The notes beneath the pieces are model-generated. The model was not told the origin of the DNA. It worked only from the letters and a program-made list of their open reading frames with translations, and ran no database searches. From Bacteroidia bacterium (GTDB taxonomy: Bacteria > Bacteroidota > Bacteroidia > AKYH767-A > OLB10): 64,000 bases of DNA. Numbering within the stretch: the first letter of the stretch is position 1; every line of letters starts with the position of its first letter. Made by a program: the position numbers and the translations under genes. The stretch lies in assembly GCA_020847635.1 (NCBI GenBank), contig JADLBQ010000056.1, positions 1-64,000 on the forward strand. The letters are read 5' to 3'. Below are positions 30,107 through 39,574 of the stretch, one piece after another.

Positions 30107-31534
30107 TTACTTAATGTCCTTCACACATCTTTCAATCATTTCAATAGAACGATCTACAGTTTCCTTTTTGGTTCGGAAAGAATTAATTGCAACCCTGATT
30201 ACAAACCTGTTGTTGATTACTGACGAGCTTAAAAAAACTTCACCATCATGATGAATGGCATCCATCAGTTGCCGATTCTTCTGATCGGTGTCCTGTTCAA
30301 ACGGATACCAGAAATAACTCACGGATAAATGAGGTTCAGGGCCCATATTGAATCCCAGTTCAGCCAGCCTGATTCTAAAATACTTTGTTAGCAGCAGCTT
30401 TTCTTCAAGACATGATTTAAATGGTTCTATTCCGTGAAGCAGAAGAGGCAACCATACCCGTAATCCTCTGAAATGACGGGTGAGCTCAGGTGATAAGTTA
30501 GCCGGGCTCAGAATCAATTCTTCGGCTGCAGCATCCTGCATGTAATTTGCTTCATAGTAGTTTGACTGGAGTGCCGAAGCTTTATCTTTTATTAACACAG
30601 CACCTACTCCGTATGGAAGAAACAGTCCTTTATGCGGATCAGTAATCAGTGAGTCAGCCCGTTCAATTCCGTTAAATAATTGGTTACGGGAAGTCAGAAT
30701 ATAGAAACCACCATAAGCCGCATCTACATGAAACCAGAGTCTTGACTGTTCAGCAATATTAGCAATATCATTAAGCGGGTCAACGGCTCCGGTGTCGGTT
30801 GTACCGGCTGTAGCAACAACTAAAAACGGATTTAAGCCGCGGTTACAGTCTTTTTCGATCTGGGTTGCCAGCACATCTGCCCGCATTCGGTGTTGATCAT
30901 CCAGCGGAACATAACGGATCAGAACATCTTCCAGGCCGATAATCCGCAGTGCTTTCTGAGTTGAATGATGAACCTGTTCACCCAAGTAAACCACGCTTTT
31001 TCTGACAGCTTCATTTTTCACCCGGTGCTTATCTCGTGCTGCGGTAAAAGCAATTAATGTTGAGACAGAACCTCCGGATGATAAACATCCAACTGAACCG
31101 GCAGGAAAGGAGAAGACCGACTTCAGCCAGTTCACAACTTCGTTTTCGATGGAAGCTGCTCCAGGAGAAGCATAATATACTCCAGCAAACGGATTGGTGA
31201 CTGCTGCAATAAAGTCGGCAATTGCTCCGGCAAAAATTCCACCACCCGGGATATATCCCAGATGCTTGCCAGAAGCTGCATTGATTCCGTTTTCAGCAAC
31301 TTCTTTTTGGTATATATCCAGAATTTCTGCAAGTGGCATTCTATCACCGGTTACTGCCAGCCTGCCAGCCGGTTTCTGACTAAAGGCGCGTGAAGAGTCT
31401 AAAGTTGAGATAAACCGTTCAGTGTAACCTGAAATGGATTCAAACACCTCTTTTCTCTCAGTGCTACTGAGTTCCAGCTTACTGCTGATTCTGTTTAATT
31501 CTTTAAGTTTGTTCAGTAACTCTTCTTTTGTCAT
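30107..31534 (-). CDS. Pyridoxal-phosphate-dependent decarboxylase
   Basis: A 475-residue group II decarboxylase that resembles aromatic-L-amino-acid decarboxylases. The PLP lysine is in ITDPHKGLFLPYGVG, the ring-stacking and phosphate-binding segments include SSGGSVSTLIAF and HVDAAYGG (Asp binding the pyridine nitrogen). It likely decarboxylates an amino acid to an amine; whether the substrate is aromatic cannot be told. It stands alone on the minus strand, convergent with the deaminase gene and divergent from the prenyltransferase fusion. Confidence 0.9.
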   Translation of the reverse strand: MTKEELLNKLKELNRISSKLELSSTERKEVFESISGYTERFISTLDSSRAFSQKPAGRLAVTGDRMPLAEILDIYQKEVAENGINAASGKHLGYIPGGGIFAGAIADFIAAVTNPFAGVYYASPGAASIENEVVNWLKSVFSFPAGSVGCLSSGGSVSTLIAFTAARDKHRVKNEAVRKSVVYLGEQVHHSTQKALRIIGLEDVLIRYVPLDDQHRMRADVLATQIEKDCNRGLNPFLVVATAGTTDTGAVDPLNDIANIAEQSRLWFHVDAAYGGFYILTSRNQLFNGIERADSLITDPHKGLFLPYGVGAVLIKDKASALQSNYYEANYMQDAAAEELILSPANLSPELTRHFRGLRVWLPLLLHGIEPFKSCLEEKLLLTKYFRIRLAELGFNMGPEPHLSVSYFWYPFEQDTDQKNRQLMDAIHHDGEVFLSSSVINNRFVIRVAINSFRTKKETVDRSIEMIERCVKDIK

Positions 31535-31688
31535 TGATAATTGTTATTTTATTTAAACCACCAGGAACAAATAAGGAAAGATGGTATTACTGTTAAGTTT
31601 CCAAAGGAATAAAATTCCCAGGTTTGGAAACCTGTAGAATTGAAATCAATTTGCGGAGTGAGGTTTTGATTTTTTACAATTCTGTTAA

Positions 31689-31718
31689 TTGAACGGGATA
31701 CAAAATGCAATAACTTTG
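31689..31718 (+). promoter_or_regulatory. Bacteroidota promoter for the PPOX-UbiA gene
   Basis: TTG and TAACTTTG are separated by exactly 19 bases, the optimal -33/-7 arrangement of Bacteroidota, and the -7 box lies 26 bases before the ATG of the downstream gene. This is the best promoter match seen in the window. Confidence 0.7.
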
Positions 31719-31743
31719 CATTCCCCTCATTAAACATAAAATT

Positions 31744-33270
31744 ATGGCTCAAAGAACTAAAGAGGAAGTATTTGCTTACCTGAACAGAGCTGAAGTTGCA
31801 GCAGTAGGAACCTCAAATATGGGGTCACCCCGCCAGCGGATGATGCACTTTGGTGCGGATGAGGATTTTAATATTTATGTAAGCAGCCTTAAAGGCGATC
31901 CAAAGATTATTCAATGGAGTAATATTCCCGAAACAGCCATGTTAATTCATCAGGGGAAGACTTTTATGGAGATGGAAGAATGTGAAATCATTGGCCGGGC
32001 TGAAATTATCAGGGATGTGAAAGATCGTGAAAAGGCACTTGAGATCATGAAACTGCGGTCGCCCATTGTAGCCAATTTTGAAAAAATTAACGCAACCGAC
32101 CGGTTGGAGTTTATCCGGGTCCGACCGTTTACTGTCAAATATCGTTTTGTTCCGGAAATCCTGCAGGGAGAACCTCCAACTGTTTTTGAGTTTGTACAGA
32201 ACAGGGAAAACTTCAGTATCTGGGCTGATCTGAAATCAAAAATGAGAGCCTGGAAGGAAGCTATAAGACCCTTGTCAATGACAGCTTCATTAATTCCGAT
32301 TTTACTGGGTGGAGCAATTGCCTATCATCTGACAGCAGAGTTTAAATGGACCTTGTTTTTGCTGACACTGTTAGGAGGATTGATGATTCAGGCAGGAACC
32401 AATATGATTAATGACTGGAAAGATGCTGAACGGGATAATGAAAACGTAGAAGGTGTACGTCCCTTTACCGGAGGCTCAAGAATGATTCAGCTGGGATTGA
32501 TTTCAAGAGCTGACATGGGCTTTTTTGGAATTCTGTTAAGTATTTGCGCAGCTGCAATCGGCTTCTTCCTGGCCTCTCAAAGCGGATGGGGTTTGTTGGC
32601 ATTAATGGTTTACGGACTAATCGCAGGTCTGCTTTATACCAATGAAAAGAAAAAATTCTCATTTGTCAATTTAGCTCCGGGGGTTGCCGAATTTCTGATT
32701 GCAACCACCTTTGGAGTATTGATGACAATGGGAGCTTTCTATGTACAAACCGGTTATTTTTCGCTTCAGGTATTCTTGCTTTCACTCCCGGTTGCCCTGC
32801 TGATCACCAATGTGCTTGTTATTAACCAGTTTCAGGATGCCGGCTCGGATGAAAAATCGAAGAAAAGAACACTGGTAGTCAGATGGGGAAAACCAAAAGC
32901 AAAAAATCTGTTGATTACTTTATTTGTCACTGCTTATCTGATCATTCTGCTTCTCCCGCCTCTGGATTATGCTCCCTATTCATTGTACTTTGCGTTCCTG
33001 GCAATTCCGTTTGTTGTTCAGGCAATCCGGTACATTCAGAAAAATTATTCGAAAACCTCATTTGATCTGATTTCCGGGAATGCGCATACTGCAATTGCCC
33101 ATTTGTTTACCGGACTGTTGCTTGTGTTTGCATTTTTAGTGGTAAGTGAAAGACTTGTAATTTCACTGCTGTTTCTAGCTGCTTCATTGCTTTTGGTAAC
33201 ATGGGTATGGAATTACATTGAACATAAACGGAAGGATATGGAACAATTCCGGATGATTATTAAAAAATAA
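31744..33270 (+). CDS. FMN-binding split-barrel domain fused to UbiA prenyltransferase
   Basis: A 508-residue two-domain protein. Residues 1 to about 145 form a pyridoxamine-phosphate-oxidase-like split barrel (VGTSNMGSPRQRMMHFG, then VRPFTVKYRF at the end). Residues about 170-508 form a membrane prenyltransferase with both Asp-rich motifs: N223-D224-x2-D227-x3-D231 and N361-x3-D365-x3-D369, followed by KKRTLVVRWG, as in MenA. The membrane part could make a demethylmenaquinone-type product; the soluble domain may bind FMN or another flavin. It sits 5 bases before lplA. Confidence 0.85.
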   Translation: MAQRTKEEVFAYLNRAEVAAVGTSNMGSPRQRMMHFGADEDFNIYVSSLKGDPKIIQWSNIPETAMLIHQGKTFMEMEECEIIGRAEIIRDVKDREKALEIMKLRSPIVANFEKINATDRLEFIRVRPFTVKYRFVPEILQGEPPTVFEFVQNRENFSIWADLKSKMRAWKEAIRPLSMTASLIPILLGGAIAYHLTAEFKWTLFLLTLLGGLMIQAGTNMINDWKDAERDNENVEGVRPFTGGSRMIQLGLISRADMGFFGILLSICAAAIGFFLASQSGWGLLALMVYGLIAGLLYTNEKKKFSFVNLAPGVAEFLIATTFGVLMTMGAFYVQTGYFSLQVFLLSLPVALLITNVLVINQFQDAGSDEKSKKRTLVVRWGKPKAKNLLITLFVTAYLIILLLPPLDYAPYSLYFAFLAIPFVVQAIRYIQKNYSKTSFDLISGNAHTAIAHLFTGLLLVFAFLVVSERLVISLLFLAASLLLVTWVWNYIEHKRKDMEQFRMIIKK

Positions 33271-33275
33271 ATTTT

Positions 33276-34256
33276 ATGCTTTGCATTTATCACGAGTCAA
33301 CAGACCCGTATTTTAACGTTGCCACCGATGAATACATTTTGAAGCATCTGCAGGAAGACTGTTTTATGCTTTGGCGGAATGACAATGCGATTATTGTCGG
33401 GAAATTCCAGAATACTCTCTCAGAAATTAATTATGACTATGTAAAGGCCAATAACATTGCCGTAGTCAGGAGGATTTCAGGTGGTGGAGCTGTCTATCAT
33501 GACCTGGGGAACCTGAATTTCTCTTTTACCCAGACCGGTGAAGATTCAAGTCTTACCGATTTTGAAAAATTTACCCGGCCGATTGTGGAAGTTATCCGCC
33601 AGTTAGGTGCAGATGCCCGATTTGCTGGGAAGAACGATCTAATGATTGATGGTAAAAAAATTGCCGGCAATGCAGCTCATATTCATAAAAATAAAATCCT
33701 GCATCATGGCTGCCTGTTATTCTCATCTGAAATGAGAAATGTAAGCCAGGCACTTCGGATTAATCCGGTAAAGTATATTGACAAAGCACATAAATCGGTA
33801 CCGAAAAGAGTAACAAATATTTCAGAACATATTAAAAAGCCTGTTACCGTTGAACAATTTGCCGAATTACTTATGAATCATGTACTGGAATTGTATTCCG
33901 ACAGCAGACTGTATAAGTTTACCGAAGCTGACATCCATGCAATTCAGAAGCTCCGTGACGAAAAATATGCAACACTTGAATGGAATTATGGAAAATCACC
34001 GGATTATAATTTTAAAAAAGCTGTCAGGACTAACGGTGGGTTGCTTGAGATGAACCTGGAAGTGAAAAAGGGAAAAATTGAAAAGGCAAAAATCTTTGGT
34101 GATTTTTTTTCTGAAAAGGGGATTGATGAAATTGAAGATGCTCTGACCAATATTAACCATGAAGAAAATGAAATCAGAAAGGTATTATCCAGGTTTAATA
34201 TTCAGCAACATTTCAGCAATATTACAATCGAAGACCTGATAGGTGCTATATTTTAA
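33276..34256 (+). CDS. lplA: Lipoate-protein ligase A
   Basis: A cytoplasmic enzyme that attaches lipoate to the E2 and H-protein domains of 2-oxo acid dehydrogenases and glycine cleavage. The 326-residue protein has RRISGGGAVYHDLGNLNFSF (about 71-90), the NDLMIDGKKIAGNA lysine-bearing motif (about 126-140) and the accessory C-terminal domain, so it can probably both activate and transfer lipoate. It lies 5 bases after the fusion gene, which suggests an operon. Confidence 0.93.
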   Translation: MLCIYHESTDPYFNVATDEYILKHLQEDCFMLWRNDNAIIVGKFQNTLSEINYDYVKANNIAVVRRISGGGAVYHDLGNLNFSFTQTGEDSSLTDFEKFTRPIVEVIRQLGADARFAGKNDLMIDGKKIAGNAAHIHKNKILHHGCLLFSSEMRNVSQALRINPVKYIDKAHKSVPKRVTNISEHIKKPVTVEQFAELLMNHVLELYSDSRLYKFTEADIHAIQKLRDEKYATLEWNYGKSPDYNFKKAVRTNGGLLEMNLEVKKGKIEKAKIFGDFFSEKGIDEIEDALTNINHEENEIRKVLSRFNIQQHFSNITIEDLIGAIF

Positions 34257-34341
34257 ACTGCTGAAAATCTATTAAAGATTCAGATTGGTAACACGAGCTC
34301 AAACGAAATAACCGCAGTTGGTGCGGGATATCATTTAAAAA

Positions 34342-35583
34342 GTGGATAAAACAGAGGAGTATCTGAAAAAGGATGTTTCGCATGACGCAGTGCCTGAAGG
34401 GAATCCTTATACGAAAGAGAAATTATGGAATAAGAATTTTATTAATGCCTGTGCTGCCAACTTTCTGATCGCCTGTTCTTTCTATTTGCTAATGCCTACC
34501 ATCCCGATTTATTTATCAGAGCAACTGCTGGTTCCCGAATCTAAAATCGGAATTGTACTTTCATCCTATGTCCTGGCACTGCTACTGATTCGGCCGTTTA
34601 GCGGCTATCTGGTTGATGTTTATCCACGTAAACCGTTGTTCCTGCTGGGAGTTTCGCTTTTTGTAGCAATGTTCTTTGGATATTATTTTGCAGTTACCAT
34701 ATTGTTTTTTGTTGTGCTGCGGTTTATTCATGGCTTATTCTGGGGAGTGTCAACGGTTTCAGCCAATACCGTAGCAATTGATATCATCCCTCCTTCAAGA
34801 CGAGCAGAGGGGATTGGATTCTTTGGAGTGAATATGAACATTGCCATGGCAATTGCTCCTTATATTGCTGTAAATATCTATGAATCGTATGGGTTCCCGG
34901 TTTTGATCACTTCTGCTATTGCAATGGGTGTGCTGGCAGTCTTTGCTGTTAACTTAATTGATATTCCAAAAAGAAAAAAAGCTGCCAGGAAACCGCCTGT
35001 GTCGTTCGACCGGTTTATTCTGATTAAAGCTATCCCGATCTTTATAAATCAGTTATTTCTGTCTTTTGGATGGGGAACATTGATTGCCTTTGCAGTTTTG
35101 TATGGTAAACGAATCGGAATTCATAACCCCGGTATTTTTTTCTTATTTATTGCAGCCGGAATTATTCTTTCAAGGATAAACTCCGGAAAATTTGTGGACC
35201 GTGGCTACCTGCACTGGGTTATGACTGTTGCAATCATTGCAATTACCATAGGCTACCTGTGTTTTGCATCTTTTCAGAATGTTTATTCCTACGGTCTTTC
35301 AGCTTTTATTCTTGGTTTAGGATTCGGTACACTGTTCCCTGCTTTACAAACAATTTACAACAATATGGCACCTGCCTCAAAAAGAGGAACAGCAAACTCA
35401 ACCTATCTCACCGGATTTGATCTGGGAATCGGAATGGGTATGTTATTCGGAGCACTCCTGAGCGAATATGCCGGATTCTCATTTATGTATCTGGTAACTG
35501 CAGGGCTCAGCCTGTTATCCTTGTTTATTTATTTATTGAATTCAAAAGCAGTTTATGACAGGAATAAGCTGACTCGTCTTTGA
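34342..35583 (+). CDS. MFS transporter, 12 membrane segments
   Basis: A 413-residue transporter of the major facilitator superfamily with a GTG start and a hydrophilic N-terminus of about 35 residues. Twelve hydrophobic segments are visible, with motif A-like GYLVDVYPRKPLFLLG after TM2 and a repeat of similar spacing in the second half (GKFVDRGYLH). No specific substrate. About 85 bases separate it from lplA. Confidence 0.86.
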   Translation: MDKTEEYLKKDVSHDAVPEGNPYTKEKLWNKNFINACAANFLIACSFYLLMPTIPIYLSEQLLVPESKIGIVLSSYVLALLLIRPFSGYLVDVYPRKPLFLLGVSLFVAMFFGYYFAVTILFFVVLRFIHGLFWGVSTVSANTVAIDIIPPSRRAEGIGFFGVNMNIAMAIAPYIAVNIYESYGFPVLITSAIAMGVLAVFAVNLIDIPKRKKAARKPPVSFDRFILIKAIPIFINQLFLSFGWGTLIAFAVLYGKRIGIHNPGIFFLFIAAGIILSRINSGKFVDRGYLHWVMTVAIIAITIGYLCFASFQNVYSYGLSAFILGLGFGTLFPALQTIYNNMAPASKRGTANSTYLTGFDLGIGMGMLFGALLSEYAGFSFMYLVTAGLSLLSLFIYLLNSKAVYDRNKLTRL

Positions 35584-35707
35584 TGCTGCAGCTCTTAATT
35601 GTTTTTCTTGTCGGGCAAAGAAACTTTTCATGGATTCTCAACGGTTAGGAATGAATTGAAAACTTATCACTTCCTAAAATGTTTTACTTTACAAAAAAAC
35701 AGCCAGT

Positions 35708-36421
35708 ATGGAGAATCAGCAAGTTGTTTATATAACCGGGGGAAGTAAGGGTATTGGAAACGGAGTCGCCCAATACCTGCTTAACAAAGGTTTCAAGGTT
35801 GCCATCAGCAGTCGCAACCTGAAGGCAGCAGAAGAAGCAGTCAGTAAATTTACGGGTAGCCTGTCTGACAGGATGGCTGTGCAATCGGATGTGAGAAACC
35901 CTGAAGATGAAATAAAAGCAGTAAATGCAATTTTAAAAAAATGGGGCCGGCTTGATGTCCTCATTGCAAATGCAGGAGTGGGTGCTTTTGCACCTATTGA
36001 ATCATTGAGTTATGAAGACTGGAACAGCGTGATTGATACGAATGTAACGGGTGTCTTTAACAGTGTAAAAGCATCACTGGATGCAATCAGGAAATCAAAA
36101 GGCTATATCATTACCATAGCCAGCCTTGCCGGTATAAATTTCTCACCTGAGAGCACTGCTTATAATGCAAGTAAATTTGCTGTAGTTGGCTTTACTCAGG
36201 CTTTAATGCTTGACCTGCGTCAGCAGGATGTGAAAGTAACAACCATAATGCCCGGCTCGGTAGCAAGTCATTTTAATAACCACATTCCATCCGAAAAGGA
36301 TGCATGGAAAATCCAGCCTGAAGATTTAGGTGAAATAATTTTTAATCTCCTGAAATTGAACCCAAGGGTGTTACCAAGTAAAATTGAAGTCAGGCCTGCC
36401 AAACCTCCTTTGAAAGCTTAA
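35708..36421 (+). CDS. Short-chain dehydrogenase/reductase
   Basis: A 237-residue Rossmann-fold oxidoreductase. The cofactor motif is TGGSKGIGNGVA (about 10-21), the NAG motif is in IANAGVG, and the catalytic Ser-Tyr-Lys triad is visible as ITIASLAG and YNASKFA. Arg in SSRN suggests NADPH preference. The substrate is unknown. The next gene on the same strand starts 32 bases later. Confidence 0.9.
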   Translation: MENQQVVYITGGSKGIGNGVAQYLLNKGFKVAISSRNLKAAEEAVSKFTGSLSDRMAVQSDVRNPEDEIKAVNAILKKWGRLDVLIANAGVGAFAPIESLSYEDWNSVIDTNVTGVFNSVKASLDAIRKSKGYIITIASLAGINFSPESTAYNASKFAVVGFTQALMLDLRQQDVKVTTIMPGSVASHFNNHIPSEKDAWKIQPEDLGEIIFNLLKLNPRVLPSKIEVRPAKPPLKA

Positions 36422-36453
36422 TTCACCTAAGAAGAGTTGAATCTGATGTGAGA

Positions 36454-37290
36454 ATGAACACAATCTTCAGGCAACAGCAAGCAGAGCAATTCATGAAATT
36501 GCATCAGGAAGACAAGATTTTGATTCTTCCCAATGTATGGGATTGTACTTCAGCTAAAATGGTTGAAGAAGCCGGATTCCCGGCTGTTGCTACTACAAGT
36601 GCCGGAATATCATGGCTGTTCGGATTCGGTGACGGAGAACACATCCCATCGGGAATGATGATTGAAATGATTACCAGAATTGCAACCTGCGTTACAATTC
36701 CGGTTACGGCTGATATTGAAGGAGGATATTACCGGAATGATACCGGGCTTTTCTTTCAATTCATTAGTCAGGTGGTTGAAGCAGGAGCGGTGGGAATCAA
36801 TCTTGAAGATGGACAGGCCCATTCTGCAAATCTGAATCCAACAGACCATCAGACGGAACTGATCAAGCTGGCTAAAGAAGCAGGCAACAAAAAAGGGATT
36901 CATCTCTTTGTCAATGCCAGAACAGATGCCATGCTTTCAGACAAATCACTGGAAGAGAGAATCCAGATTTGTATTGAAAGAGCCAAAGCATTTGAACAAG
37001 CAGGTGCGGATGGTATTTTTATTCCGTTTGTTCAGGATCATGAAACTGTAGCTCAGCTCAAAGCCGGAATTAATTTACCACTGAATATCTTGTTCAGAAA
37101 TTCACTGGATTTGAAAAAACTAAAAAAATTAAAAATTAACAGAGTGAGTGTAGGAAGCCGGCCTATGATGGCTGTTCTAAATCATCTGAAGCTGCTAATC
37201 AATAAAATGAAAGAAGATGATGACTGGCAAATGCTTTTCCCGGATCATCCGTCTTATGAAGAAATAAATAGATGGTTTAATCAGAATTAA
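36454..37290 (+). CDS. Isocitrate lyase/PEP mutase family protein
   Basis: A TIM-barrel protein of 278 residues with this ATG (or 280 with a GTG six bases upstream). It has the metal and substrate segments PVTADIEGGY and INLEDGQ and the NARTDA stretch, as in the PEP mutase/oxaloacetate decarboxylase-like branch. The KKCGH loop of true isocitrate and methylisocitrate lyases is missing, so isocitrate cleavage is unlikely. It may act on a 2-oxo- or phosphono-acid. It converges with the next gene by four bases. Confidence 0.85.
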   Translation: MNTIFRQQQAEQFMKLHQEDKILILPNVWDCTSAKMVEEAGFPAVATTSAGISWLFGFGDGEHIPSGMMIEMITRIATCVTIPVTADIEGGYYRNDTGLFFQFISQVVEAGAVGINLEDGQAHSANLNPTDHQTELIKLAKEAGNKKGIHLFVNARTDAMLSDKSLEERIQICIERAKAFEQAGADGIFIPFVQDHETVAQLKAGINLPLNILFRNSLDLKKLKKLKINRVSVGSRPMMAVLNHLKLLINKMKEDDDWQMLFPDHPSYEEINRWFNQN

Positions 37291-37949
37291 CTGCTGTAAA
37301 GATTATCAGGCCGGTTGTAAAACAGTGCCTGGCAATCTGCTGATTCGGTCATTGCCCTAATTACTGAAGACAAGGGTGCTGTAAGCACATCCGGATAGTC
37401 AACTTCTCCGTACTCAGCCCGGATCGGATACGCAAGCTGTTCTTTCCCGGTCGAAAACTGTGAATTAATTCCCGGCTTGTTACCCCTGGGGTCAACCCTG
37501 AACCAACCAATTCTTTCCAGGTACAACGCATTTAATCCGTGCAGCGCATAGCCAGATTCTACAGTTCCCTTTCTCATCACACGCTGGTAACAAAACCCTG
37601 CCGGTATCCCCATTCCTCGAAGCAAGCTTGCCAGCAGATGTGATTTTGCAAAGCAGATTCCTTCTTTTTTTTCAAGTGTATCTTCCGCAGTAATAGTAAT
37701 TATCATGCTTTGAATATCAAATGAATGAGAGATCTGGTCTCGGGCAGTTTCAAAGGCGAGTTTTGCCTTCTCTGTTTGAGTGGATGCCTGTGACTCAATC
37801 CGTATAATCTGTTCTCGGATTAACGGAGTATTGAACCGGATCACTGGCGGAATTTCTCCGAGATAATCCGGAAGATGGTCGGATTCGATTTTAAGATTCA
37901 TAACTACATACTGATTTGAGTAATCATTTTTCCAAAAATAGCAGTTCAC
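37287..37949 (-). CDS. Transglutaminase-like cysteine protease-fold protein
   Basis: A 220-residue protein without signal peptide. The catalytic triad of the transglutaminase-like superfamily is visible: Cys in KEGICFAKSHLLASLLRGMG, His in GYALHGLNALYL and Asp in FRVDPRGN. Many bacterial members are peptidases or amidases of unknown substrate. It is a single gene on the minus strand. Confidence 0.85.
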   Translation of the reverse strand: MNCYFWKNDYSNQYVVMNLKIESDHLPDYLGEIPPVIRFNTPLIREQIIRIESQASTQTEKAKLAFETARDQISHSFDIQSMIITITAEDTLEKKEGICFAKSHLLASLLRGMGIPAGFCYQRVMRKGTVESGYALHGLNALYLERIGWFRVDPRGNKPGINSQFSTGKEQLAYPIRAEYGEVDYPDVLTAPLSSVIRAMTESADCQALFYNRPDNLYSS

Positions 37950-38103
37950 TGGTAGATGATTCTATTTCTATCAAATGATTAGCTGATAAATGAAAAACTT
38001 CTGATGAGATCAAGCCCGGTCAATTAATTTTGCAAAATCAATGTCTGATTTCCAAACAAAACAGACGTTGAATAGTTAGTTAACTGAAATTATTGAATGA
38101 GAA

Positions 38104-38814
38104 ATGAAAGTTGAGATCTGGTCAGATGTGATGTGCCCATTTTGCTATTTAGGTAAAAAACATTTTGAGAAAGCTTTGCAACAGGTACCTTTTTCAAAAG
38201 AGGTTCAGGTAATTTGGAAAAGCTTTCAGCTGGATCCGTTACTTCCGGATGAGGGACTGACAATTTCAACAACAGCTTATCTGATTGATCGAAAGGGAAT
38301 GCCACACCAGCAACTTGAAACAATGATGGAGCATATACGCCAGTCCGGAATCCGGGCAGGAATTGATTTCCGTCAGGATATTTCAATTCCTGTAAATACA
38401 TTCAGCGCTCACCGGCTGATTCATTTTGCCCGGAAAAGCGGGAAAGATTCTGAAATGGAGGAAGCATTGTTTGAAGCACATTTTACAAAAGGTCAGAATG
38501 TTGGTAACCATGAAGAGCTGGTTACGCTGGCTGAAAAGATTGGTCTGAACAAAGCAGAAGTAACTGAATTTCTGAAAGGAACTGAACTTACTGATGAAGT
38601 CAGAGATGATATGATGGAAGCCAGGGATCTCGGAATTACCGGTGTTCCGTTTTTTGTTATTGACAGTAAATACACAGTTTCAGGAGCTCAGCCTGTAGAG
38701 GTTTTTGTGAGTGCGCTCTCAGAAACCTTCAGGGAAAGCCAAGCTGAACCGGGTGTAGATGGAAATGAAAGAAAGGATTTGTGCGGGGATGAAGAATGTG
38801 ACTATTCAGCCTGA
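38104..38814 (+). CDS. DsbA-family oxidoreductase (FrnE-like)
   Basis: A 236-residue protein with a thioredoxin fold interrupted by a helical insert. The active site is C-P-F-C (Cys11 and Cys14) in DVMCPFCYLG, and the cis-proline loop is GITGVPFFVID. There is no signal peptide, so like FrnE of other bacteria it acts in the cytoplasm, probably as a disulfide isomerase or oxidoreductase in oxidative stress. The C-terminus has two more cysteines (LCGDEEC). Confidence 0.9.
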   Translation: MKVEIWSDVMCPFCYLGKKHFEKALQQVPFSKEVQVIWKSFQLDPLLPDEGLTISTTAYLIDRKGMPHQQLETMMEHIRQSGIRAGIDFRQDISIPVNTFSAHRLIHFARKSGKDSEMEEALFEAHFTKGQNVGNHEELVTLAEKIGLNKAEVTEFLKGTELTDEVRDDMMEARDLGITGVPFFVIDSKYTVSGAQPVEVFVSALSETFRESQAEPGVDGNERKDLCGDEECDYSA

Positions 38815-39028
38815 CTAATGAAATTTCTGAGAACTCAATCAATTACTTTTAACAGAACCTTAAAATTTTTGGGATTCAATCGGCAAACCACCGGCATTTT
38901 TACTTTTAACCGACAGTTGTAAGTCTGTTTTGTTTCTAAACTTGCAGGGAATTGAGACAAGACTAATCCTTAACCTTATATTTCTTATTTTCAGCAAATT
39001 CAAATGAATCAAAGACGATCTACCTGAA

Positions 39029-39490
39029 ATGACAGGCTTTCAGTTATACCGGATACTTCTTGTTGTTCATGTCATATCAGCTATCCTGGGATTGGGGCCT
39101 GGGTTTATTATGATTTATGTAGTTACTAAAGCAAAGACCATGACCGAACTCAGGCATGCATATTTTATCCGGAACCGGCTACATAACTTTGTTATGGTGG
39201 GTGGAACGCTCTTGCTTCTAACCGGATTGGCAATGGGAGCAATGCGTCCGTATCTTTTTAACATGGGATGGTATGTGATCAGCCTGGTGCTGTTCCTGGT
39301 TGCATTGGGATTTGGCCCGGTTATCTTATCTCCAAGATCAAAACCAATAAAATCATTACTGAGCAATCATCCGGGAGATGATATACCGACCGAATATTTC
39401 CTGCTGGCAAAAAGACTGTTCTTCTATGAACGGATTGAGAATGTGATTTTCCTGGTAGTCATTGTTCTTATGGTATTAAAACCAGTTTAA
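39029..39490 (+). CDS. Small integral membrane protein (DUF2269-like)
   Basis: A 153-residue protein with four hydrophobic helices (about 5-30, 50-72, 80-102, 130-150). The first helix has the pattern RILLVVHVISAILGLGPGF with a His in the membrane, which is typical of DUF2269-like proteins that may bind heme or another cofactor. Function unknown. It stands upstream of the tandem DUF2249 gene. Confidence 0.6.
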   Translation: MTGFQLYRILLVVHVISAILGLGPGFIMIYVVTKAKTMTELRHAYFIRNRLHNFVMVGGTLLLLTGLAMGAMRPYLFNMGWYVISLVLFLVALGFGPVILSPRSKPIKSLLSNHPGDDIPTEYFLLAKRLFFYERIENVIFLVVIVLMVLKPV

Positions 39491-39574
39491 TATAAATAAA
39501 AGCCATACTGTTGTAGATTAGCACAAATATTTCAACCTGTTTAAAATTCAATTCTATTAAAAAAAACAATAATT

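Noticed and set aside
36454-37290. Isocitrate lyase or methylisocitrate lyase
   Set aside because: The KKCGH catalytic loop is absent, so only the wider PEP mutase superfamily can be claimed.
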